Source of the DNA: Actinomycetota bacterium
GTDB lineage: Bacteria; Actinomycetota; Actinomycetes; Actinomycetales; Microbacteriaceae
Direction of reading: 5' to 3'
NCBI GenBank assembly: GCA_009704605.1
Contig: WLDW01000020.1
Span: 1 to 9,772 of the forward strand
DNA: 9,772 nucleotides
Under the pieces are notes generated by a model. It was not told the origin of the DNA and did not search any database. It saw only the letters and a list, made by a program, of their open reading frames with translations. The position numbers were made by a program, and so were the translations under genes. Each line of letters starts with the position of its first letter. Within the stretch, counting starts at the first letter, position 1. Positions 1-5,323 of this stretch are shown here, in pieces.

Positions 1-125
1 GCAAGCTTCATGACTGAGCGCAAAAACACGGCATTTTCTAAGGAAATTCACGCTGTGTCAGTTTGCTATTGGGGGGTATTTGTTAGACACTACTAGCGCC
101 TAAAGAACAAACGAAAGGGCCACCC
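1..125 (+). promoter_or_regulatory. Leader of the DUF4193 gene with ribosome binding site
   Basis: This stretch holds no gene that I can support. A purine-rich GAAAGGG at 113-119 lies 6 bases before the ATG at 126 and is a plausible Shine-Dalgarno. A weak -35-like TTGCTA (62-67) is spaced 16 bases from TAGACA (84-89), but the latter lacks the final T of a good -10 box, so the promoter is tentative. A run of six G (71-76) lies between them. A minus-strand ATG at 11-9 could begin a divergent gene leaving the window, but only a few codons are visible and no ribosome binding site precedes it. Confidence 0.4.
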
Positions 126-407
126 ATGGCTACCGACTACGACGCTCCTCGAAAAGCTGACGACGACACCGAGTCTCTCGAAGCTATAAAAGAGCGCGGC
201 CCTGCCAAGACAGCCTCGGACACCGAGGATATTGACGCTGGTGACTCTTTCTCAATCCCGGATGTAGTTTCCGAGGACCTAGACGTCGTCGTTTTGCCGC
301 CGCAGGATGACGAGTTCACTTGCTCCAACTGCTTTATTGTCAAGCACCGCTCGCTGGTGGCCCGGAAGACCAAGAATGGTCCAATTTGCTCTGAGTGTGA
401 TTCCTAG
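126..407 (+). CDS. DUF4193 family small zinc-ribbon protein
   Basis: Small acidic actinobacterial protein of unknown function, 93 residues, which is close to the usual length of the family. It opens with the family signature MATDYDAPR, followed by a long Asp/Glu-rich and probably disordered section to about residue 60. The C-terminal third has DEFTC (62-66) and four cysteines in two CxxC pairs, C66/C69 and C88/C91, a typical zinc-ribbon arrangement; binding of zinc is inferred. A conserved HRS follows the first pair at 74-76. The ATG is supported by GAAAGGG six bases upstream and by the match of the very first residues to the family. Its TAG stop overlaps the stop of the convergent DUF3093 gene. 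The family is often taken to be a regulatory or RNA-polymerase-associated factor, but I know of no firm function, so none is assigned. Confidence 0.93.
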   Translation: MATDYDAPRKADDDTESLEAIKERGPAKTASDTEDIDAGDSFSIPDVVSEDLDVVVLPPQDDEFTCSNCFIVKHRSLVARKTKNGPICSECDS

Positions 408-862
408 CTCTTATTTAGAAGTTCAGCCAGCTTGTCGGGTTTTCTGGTGGAGATGAGCCAATAGGGCGTTGGATCTTCTGGGTCCGAAATTGAAATCTTA
501 ATTGCCGTTTTCACCGAGCCCTGAAAAACCTTGTGAGCTCCCGGATCCAGTTTTGGCCCACGCTCCAAGAAGATCCCTTCCTTGGAAATCACCTCGGCTT
601 CGCCAATCAAGTTCCTCAAGATGGCTACTCTGCCAACTTTTAGCTCCAGTTGCGAAAGCTCAATTTTCGGGGCCCGCAAGATAAGAAGTGTCCAGATAGC
701 TATAACCGCAACAACTCCAATCGCTAACCCAATTCTTATATCGAAGGGCTCGGAAATTATTGCTATCGATGGCAGCAAGGCAAAAATGGCGGCAAACGTC
801 CCGAAATTTGGCAGGACCCGTTCCTTATATAGAGGGGATTCGGGCTTCTCTGGTTCACTCAC
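404..862 (-). CDS. DUF3093 family membrane protein
   Basis: Uncharacterised actinobacterial protein of about 152 residues. The N-terminus is cytoplasmic-looking and contains YKERVLP. Two hydrophobic segments follow (roughly residues 22-39 and 45-64, counted from the TTG start), then a soluble C-terminal domain. That domain carries the strongest family signature, DP-x-DPTPYWL-x-STR-x-P, near residues 129-144. The start is uncertain. An in-frame TTG at 868 gives 154 residues, while an in-frame GTG at 862 gives 152. I prefer GTG because a TAATCT box (875-870) lies seven bases upstream of it, which fits a leaderless transcript, and no Shine-Dalgarno precedes either codon. It is divergent from dut and convergent with DUF4193. 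In other actinobacteria it is usually found next to dut; whether it works with dUTPase is unknown. Confidence 0.88.
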   Translation of the reverse strand: MSEPEKPESPLYKERVLPNFGTFAAIFALLPSIAIISEPFDIRIGLAIGVVAVIAIWTLLILRAPKIELSQLELKVGRVAILRNLIGEAEVISKEGIFLERGPKLDPGAHKVFQGSVKTAIKISISDPEDPTPYWLISTRKPDKLAELLNKS

Positions 863-868
863 ACTCAA

Positions 869-875
869 TAGATTA
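869..875. promoter_or_regulatory. Overlapping divergent -10 boxes for DUF3093 and dut
   Basis: The heptamer TAGATTA holds a -10-like TAGATT on the plus strand (869-874) and TAATCT on the minus strand (875-870), both fitting TANNNT. The plus box would start transcription near 881, leaving a leader of about seven bases before the dut ATG at 888. The minus box would start it near the GTG at 862. No convincing -35 element is seen at 16-18 bases on either side, so the assignment rests on position and -10 match only. The coding starts are 25 bases apart, so some promoter must lie in this gap or inside the opposing gene. Confidence 0.45.
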
Positions 876-887
876 CGCTGGGAATCT

Positions 888-1322
888 ATGACTCACGTAC
901 CCGTATTAGTAATGGCATCGCCTGGATTCGAGCCTCGCTACGCCAAAGCCGGTGATGCTGGAGCCGATCTTCGTTCTACTAAGAAGATCGCGATTGGCCC
1001 AGGAGCTCGTGAACTAGTTCCAACCGGAGTTTCGATTGCCTTACCCGCTGGCTTTGTTGGTTTGGTACACCCTCGCTCGGGCCTGGCGCTAAAGCACGGA
1101 ATAACTGTTTTGAATTCCCCTGGCACCATAGATGCCGGCTATCGTGGCGAAATCATGGTCACGCTCTATAACTCATCGACAGAAAATTTCGAGATTGAAG
1201 TTGGCGACCGAATTGCGCAGCTTCTGATCCAAAGCGTTGAGCAAGCGAATTTCATTGCCGTTGACCAACTTCCTGATTCTGACCGGGGTCAAGCTGGCTT
1301 TGGATCGACGGGAAATAAGTAG
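888..1322 (+). CDS. dut: dUTP diphosphatase (dUTPase)
   Basis: Trimeric cytosolic enzyme that hydrolyses dUTP to dUMP and diphosphate, keeping uracil out of DNA and supplying dUMP for thymidylate synthesis. All five family motifs are visible in 144 residues: AGDAGADL (21-28), HPRSGLALKHG (61-71), NSPGTIDAGYRGE (76-88) with the expected catalytic Asp D82 and uracil-stacking Tyr Y85, RIAQLL (108-113), and the P-loop-like RGQAGFGSTG (133-142) with F138. The second Gly of the common GGFG is Ala at 136, a mild variation. Translation stays open far upstream in this frame, but that stretch is antisense to DUF3093. The ATG at 888 gives the normal length and places motif I correctly. Its TAG stop directly abuts the ATG of DUF3710, so the two are almost certainly co-transcribed and translationally linked. 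Confidence 0.97.
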   Translation: MTHVPVLVMASPGFEPRYAKAGDAGADLRSTKKIAIGPGARELVPTGVSIALPAGFVGLVHPRSGLALKHGITVLNSPGTIDAGYRGEIMVTLYNSSTENFEIEVGDRIAQLLIQSVEQANFIAVDQLPDSDRGQAGFGSTGNK

Positions 1323-1904
1323 ATGGACAACTACGGCAAAGCAAAATCCCAGCCGATTGATCGGCTAAGTGGTGGCCCCTTCGACGTTACCGAGCTGGTC
1401 CAAGTTCGGCCCACCATTGATTTTGGTGCTATTCAACTTCCAATGCGTGACGACGTCACTTACAAGCTCGAGGTGGAATCATCAACCAACAAGATCGTGG
1501 CTTTGACCGTTGAACACAAAGGCTCCACCCTGCAGCTGCAAGCATTTAGCGCCCCCGGAGCTGAAGGTGTTTGGCACGAGATTCGTGCGTCGTTAGAGCA
1601 ATCAATTTTGGCGCAGGGCGGTAAAACTGAAAGCGTGGTTGGGCCGTTAGGGCCAGAACTAAACGCGCAGATCCCAACCAGTGATGGTGGCACGAGGCTG
1701 GCAAAATTCATTGGCGTGGATGGACCCAAGTGGTTCTTGCGCGGAGTAATAACAGGCCTTGCTCTTGGCGACACTCTCTCGATGTCGCACATTATTGAAA
1801 TCTTTAGATCTGCAGTTGTTGTTCGAGGTAGCTCGCCAATGCCGCCAAAGGAACTTCTGGAAATAGTTGCGCCTTCAGGCGCTCAAAAAAGCGTTAGCAA
1901 ATGA
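1323..1904 (+). CDS. DUF3710 domain-containing protein
   Basis: Uncharacterised, apparently soluble actinobacterial protein of 193 residues with no signal peptide or membrane segment. Recognisable family blocks are FDVTE (20-24), LQLQAFSAPGAEGVWHEIR (70-88), FIGVDGPKWFLRGVITG (129-145) and VVVRGSSPMPPKELL (165-179). Length and block order agree with the family. Its ATG follows the dut stop with no gap, and its TGA overlaps the next ATG as ATGA, so dut, DUF3710 and DUF3159 form one tight unit. GGGA about ten bases before the start may serve as a weak Shine-Dalgarno. The linkage to dut is widespread in Actinobacteria to my knowledge, which suggests but does not prove a role near nucleotide or DNA metabolism. 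No catalytic motif is visible. Confidence 0.92.
   Translation: MDNYGKAKSQPIDRLSGGPFDVTELVQVRPTIDFGAIQLPMRDDVTYKLEVESSTNKIVALTVEHKGSTLQLQAFSAPGAEGVWHEIRASLEQSILAQGGKTESVVGPLGPELNAQIPTSDGGTRLAKFIGVDGPKWFLRGVITGLALGDTLSMSHIIEIFRSAVVVRGSSPMPPKELLEIVAPSGAQKSVSK
1869..1882 (+). other. GC-rich hairpin before the DUF3159 start
   Basis: GCGCC (1869-1873), loop TTCA, GGCGC (1878-1882) makes a perfect five-base-pair stem with a four-base loop. It lies in the last codons of DUF3710, 18 bases before the DUF3159 ATG. A run of six A (1885-1890) follows it. The run is A rather than T on the coding strand, so this is not an intrinsic terminator. It could shape translational coupling to DUF3159, or could arise by chance in coding sequence. 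Confidence 0.4.
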
Positions 1905-2572
1905 CCGACGAGAAGTTTAGAGATTCGGCGGCCAAAAAACTTGGGGTTAATTCGGTAGATGGAAAACTAAGCCTGGACAGCAAGTCACTTCTTGAAGGAA
2001 TGGGTGGGAAGATAGGAATAGCGGAGACGATTATTCCAAGCCTGCTGTTTGGAATCAGTTTTGCGTTAACCGGACAAGCAATTGTTTCGGTTTCCTTGGC
2101 AGCGTCAGCGTCAGCGTTGTTTATTGTTTATCGCTTGATCACTCGCAAGTCTGCCAGCAGTGCCTTGATCGGTGCGGTAGCTGTTGGGTTTGCTGCTTGG
2201 CTGGCTCTTCGCGAAGGTGGAGAAGCAGTTGATTACTTTGTCCCAGGATTCATAACCAATGCTGTTTACGGCAGCGTGCTATTGATTTCTATTTTGGTTC
2301 GCTGGCCAATTATCGGTGTTCTGGTTGAGGTTCTTCGTGGCAATGCCACGAGCTGGCGCAAGGACCTCAAGAAGGTAACAATTTACTCGCTAGTAACAGC
2401 GATGTGGGTGGGTTTCTTCAGCCTTCGTCTTGCTGTTCAGGTTCCGCTGTATTTGGCCGGTAGTGCTGAACTGTTGGCTACAGCCCGTGTTGCCATGGGG
2501 CCACCGCTTTATGCGCTAGTTATTCTTGTTACCTGGCTAATACTTCGAGCCACGGTGCTTCGAACCAGGTAA
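1901..2572 (+). CDS. DUF3159 family integral membrane protein
   Basis: Actinobacterial membrane protein of 223 residues and unknown function. After a charged N-terminal stretch of about 30 residues comes the family signature GGKIGIAETIIPSLLF (35-50), followed by roughly six hydrophobic segments near 41-57, 59-79, 86-104, 117-142, 158-180 and 197-217. Other conserved-looking pieces are YRLITRK (77-83) and FVPGFITNAVYG (113-124). The ATG overlaps the DUF3710 stop by four bases (ATGA), with no clear Shine-Dalgarno, so translation probably depends on ribosomes leaving DUF3710. A C-terminal RTR end and the Arg/Lys in loops (R78, R82, K83, R134, R146, R153, K154) would favour a cytoplasmic placement of those parts. 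Its constant partner is the soluble DUF3710 protein; a soluble-membrane pair is a reasonable inference, but the transported or bound partner is unknown. Confidence 0.92.
   Translation: MTDEKFRDSAAKKLGVNSVDGKLSLDSKSLLEGMGGKIGIAETIIPSLLFGISFALTGQAIVSVSLAASASALFIVYRLITRKSASSALIGAVAVGFAAWLALREGGEAVDYFVPGFITNAVYGSVLLISILVRWPIIGVLVEVLRGNATSWRKDLKKVTIYSLVTAMWVGFFSLRLAVQVPLYLAGSAELLATARVAMGPPLYALVILVTWLILRATVLRTR
2100..2117 (+). repeat. Three perfect tandem copies of CAGCGT
   Basis: An 18-base tandem hexamer lies inside DUF3159 and encodes the Ala/Ser stretch at residues 67-72 in the second hydrophobic segment. A change in copy number would keep the reading frame and alter the segment by two residues per unit. 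It may simply reflect Ala/Ser codon choice in a membrane helix. Confidence 0.6.
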
Positions 2573-2624
2573 GTGGTAAATTTGATAGCTGGAGCTGATT
2601 TGCTCAAAAATGTAGGAGTTATAG
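2573..2624 (+). promoter_or_regulatory. Gap before acnA with ribosome binding site and possible -10
   Basis: AGGAG at 2614-2618 is the best Shine-Dalgarno in the window, six bases before the ATG at 2625. TAAATT at 2577-2582 fits TANNNT and would start transcription near 2589, giving a leader of about 36 bases. A matching -35 is not evident upstream, so acnA may have its own promoter here or be read from the dut unit. GAGC...GCTC (2592-2605) forms only a four-base stem and is not a terminator. I see no clear operator or riboswitch. Confidence 0.4.
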
Positions 2625-5306
2625 ATGTCCAAGATTGACAGTTTCGGCGTAGCGCGCGAGCTTAAGGTAGGCAACGAGTCTTATCGAATCTTTGATATCA
2701 GCAAGCTTGATACCAAGACTTTGCCATACAGCCTAAAGATCCTTCTTGAGAACCTTCTAAGAACCGAAGACGGTGCAAACGTAACTTCCTCTCATATCCA
2801 ATCAATCGTGGACTGGGACCCAAAGGCGGAGCCTGACACTGAGATTCAGTTCACCCCGGCACGAGTAATCATGCAGGACTTCACTGGTGTGCCCTGTGTT
2901 GTGGACCTCGCAACTATGCGCGAGGCCATGGTGGATCTTGGGGGAGACCCGAAGAAAATCAATCCGCTAGCTCCTGCTGAGTTGGTTATCGATCACTCGG
3001 TAGTTATCGATGTGGCGGGATCCAAGGATGCATTCGAGAAGAACGTTGAATTTGAGTACCAGCGCAACGCTGAGCGTTACCAATTCCTACGCTGGGGTCA
3101 AATGGCTTTCGATGATTTCAAAGTGGTACCTCCTGGCACCGGAATCGTGCATCAGGTCAACATTGAGTACCTAGCTCGAACTGTCATGACCAGAAATGTT
3201 GGCGGCCAGTTACTTGCTTACCCAGATTCCTGCGTTGGAACCGACTCTCACACCACAATGGTAAACGGCCTTGGAGTTTTGGGTTGGGGTGTTGGAGGCA
3301 TCGAAGCCGAGGCAGCGATGCTTGGCCAGCCAGTTTCCATGCTGATTCCTAAAGTTGTAGGTTTCAAGCTCACTGGACAGATTCCAATGGGCGCAACCGC
3401 GACTGACGTTGTGTTAACAATCACTGAGAAACTTCGCCAGCACGGAGTTGTTGGCAAGTTTGTTGAGTTCTATGGAGCTGGTGTTGCTTCTGTTCCACTA
3501 GCAAACCGAGCAACTATTGGAAACATGAGCCCTGAGTTTGGTTCGACTGTTGCGATTTTCCCAATCGACGGAGTAACCCTTGATTACCTTCGTTTCACCG
3601 GAAGAAAGCAAGCTGAGATTGATCTCGTTGAGCAATACAGCAAAGCCCAAGGCCTGTGGCACGATCCTTCGATCGAACCTCGATACAGCGAGTATCTAGA
3701 GCTTGATCTTGCGACAGTGGTGCCTTCTATTGCAGGACCTAAGCGGCCACAGGATCGAATCGAATTGTCTAAGTCAAAGAACCAATTCGCAAAAGACATC
3801 CTTACCTACTCCTCAAAAGCTTCGAAGCCGGCAAAGGTGTCTGGAAAAGAATTCTCGATGGATAACGGACACGTCAGTATCGCGTCAATTACCTCTTGCA
3901 CCAACACCTCTAACCCATCGGTAATGATGGCGGCTGGATTACTTGCTAGAAAAGCTGTTGCCAAGGGACTCAAGGCTAAGCCTTGGGTGAAAACTTCCTT
4001 AGCTCCGGGCTCCAAAGTCGTAACTGACTACTACGACAAAGCAGGTCTTACTAGGGACCTAGACGCACTAGGTTTCCAGCTAGTTGGCTATGGCTGCACC
4101 ACCTGCATTGGAAACTCAGGACCGCTTGACGAGGAAATCTCCGCTGCCGTGAACGAGAATGATTTGGCGGTTACCGCGGTGCTTTCAGGAAACAGAAACT
4201 TTGAAGGTCGGATCAACCCAGATGTGAAGATGAACTACCTAGCGTCACCGCCATTAGTTATCGCTTACGCGTTAGCTGGAACCATGGACTTTGATTTCGA
4301 AAAAGACTCTCTTGGTGACGATGCTTCTGGAAACGATGTCTTCTTGAGAGATATTTGGCCAACACCAGAAGAAGTGCAGAGCACTATCGATTCGTCAATT
4401 AACTCAGACATGTTCACCACCCAGTACGCAGGTGTATTCGATGGTGACAAGAGGTGGCAATCTCTTGACACTCCAACTGGCGACACTTTCTCTTGGGATC
4501 CGAAATCAACTTATGTTCGCAAACCGCCTTACTTCGACGGAATGAAAATGAAGCCCAGTCCGGTTACAGATATTCAAGGAGCTCGCGTGCTTGCGAAGCT
4601 CGGTGACTCTGTGACAACTGATCACATCAGCCCAGCTGGTTCTATCAAAGCTGATTCACCTGCCGGTAAGTACCTGACCGAGCACGGAGTATCTCGGGTT
4701 GACTTCAACAGCTACGGATCTCGTCGCGGAAATCACGAGGTAATGATTCGTGGAACATTCGCCAATATTCGTTTGCGCAATCAGCTACTTCAAGATGTTG
4801 AGGGTGGTTACACGAGAGATTTCACTAAAGCCGCGGGGGATCAGGCATTTATTTATGACGCTTCTCAGAACTACCAGGCTGCTGGTACACCGCTAGTAAT
4901 TCTTGGTGGCAAAGAGTACGGCTCCGGATCTTCAAGAGACTGGGCCGCCAAGGGCACCAGCTTGCTTGGTGTTCGCGCCGTAATCACCCAGAGCTTCGAG
5001 CGCATTCACCGCAGCAACCTAATTGGTATGGGGGTTCTACCGCTGGAGTTCCCAGCGGGAGCCTCGGCTGATTCTTTGGGTCTTGATGGAACGGAGATTT
5101 TCGACATCTCAAGTGTTGAGAAACTCAACGAGGGTCTCACACCTAAGACCCTAAAAGTTGTTGCCAAGCCAAGCGAGCACTCCAAGCCTGGCAAGCAAAC
5201 TGTTGAGTTTGAGGCGACTTTGCGAATCGACACCCCTGGAGAAGCGGACTATTTCCGTCATGGCGGAATCTTGCAGTATGTGCTTCGATCGTTAGTAACG
5301 GCATAG
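2625..5306 (+). CDS. acnA: Aconitate hydratase (aconitase A)
   Basis: Cytosolic [4Fe-4S] enzyme of the TCA cycle that isomerises citrate to isocitrate through cis-aconitate. The protein has 893 residues, normal for the AcnA/IRP1-type family. The three N-terminal aconitase domains cover roughly residues 55-560, and the swivel domain lies near 650-820. The cluster ligands are C425 in SCTNTSNP and C491/C494 in [12 protein letters not shown]. Substrate-binding motifs [12 protein letters not shown] (from D661) and [13 protein letters not shown] (from Y765, with R771) are intact. The start is supported by AGGAG six bases upstream and by the family-like opening [11 protein letters not shown]. dxs follows after 17 bases, so the two are probably co-transcribed. 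No acnR-type TetR regulator gene follows, unlike in Corynebacterium. All key residues are present, so it should be active. Confidence 0.98.
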   Translation: MSKIDSFGVARELKVGNESYRIFDISKLDTKTLPYSLKILLENLLRTEDGANVTSSHIQSIVDWDPKAEPDTEIQFTPARVIMQDFTGVPCVVDLATMREAMVDLGGDPKKINPLAPAELVIDHSVVIDVAGSKDAFEKNVEFEYQRNAERYQFLRWGQMAFDDFKVVPPGTGIVHQVNIEYLARTVMTRNVGGQLLAYPDSCVGTDSHTTMVNGLGVLGWGVGGIEAEAAMLGQPVSMLIPKVVGFKLTGQIPMGATATDVVLTITEKLRQHGVVGKFVEFYGAGVASVPLANRATIGNMSPEFGSTVAIFPIDGVTLDYLRFTGRKQAEIDLVEQYSKAQGLWHDPSIEPRYSEYLELDLATVVPSIAGPKRPQDRIELSKSKNQFAKDILTYSSKASKPAKVSGKEFSMDNGHVSIASITSCTNTSNPSVMMAAGLLARKAVAKGLKAKPWVKTSLAPGSKVVTDYYDKAGLTRDLDALGFQLVGYGCTTCIGNSGPLDEEISAAVNENDLAVTAVLSGNRNFEGRINPDVKMNYLASPPLVIAYALAGTMDFDFEKDSLGDDASGNDVFLRDIWPTPEEVQSTIDSSINSDMFTTQYAGVFDGDKRWQSLDTPTGDTFSWDPKSTYVRKPPYFDGMKMKPSPVTDIQGARVLAKLGDSVTTDHISPAGSIKADSPAGKYLTEHGVSRVDFNSYGSRRGNHEVMIRGTFANIRLRNQLLQDVEGGYTRDFTKAAGDQAFIYDASQNYQAAGTPLVILGGKEYGSGSSRDWAAKGTSLLGVRAVITQSFERIHRSNLIGMGVLPLEFPAGASADSLGLDGTEIFDISSVEKLNEGLTPKTLKVVAKPSEHSKPGKQTVEFEATLRIDTPGEADYFRHGGILQYVLRSLVTA

Positions 5307-5323
5307 AGGAAGTTAGCCTTCGA

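Noticed and set aside
1..11. Possible minus-strand gene starting at an ATG (11-9) and leaving the window
   Set aside because: Only three codons are visible, with no Shine-Dalgarno or convincing promoter, so it cannot be supported.
582..887. Open reading frame continuing upstream of the dut ATG, which would give a 246-residue dUTPase
   Set aside because: This stretch is the antisense of the well-supported DUF3093 gene. dUTPases are about 140-160 residues, and the ATG at 888 places motif I normally.
2592..2605. GAGC...GCTC inverted repeat before acnA, considered as a terminator
   Set aside because: The stem is only four base pairs and is followed by A rather than T on the plus strand. On the minus strand the T-run precedes the stem.
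3248..4486. Several open frames of about 70 codons antisense to or out of frame with acnA
   Set aside because: They lie wholly inside a conserved enzyme gene, show no family motifs, and have low-complexity composition typical of shadow frames.
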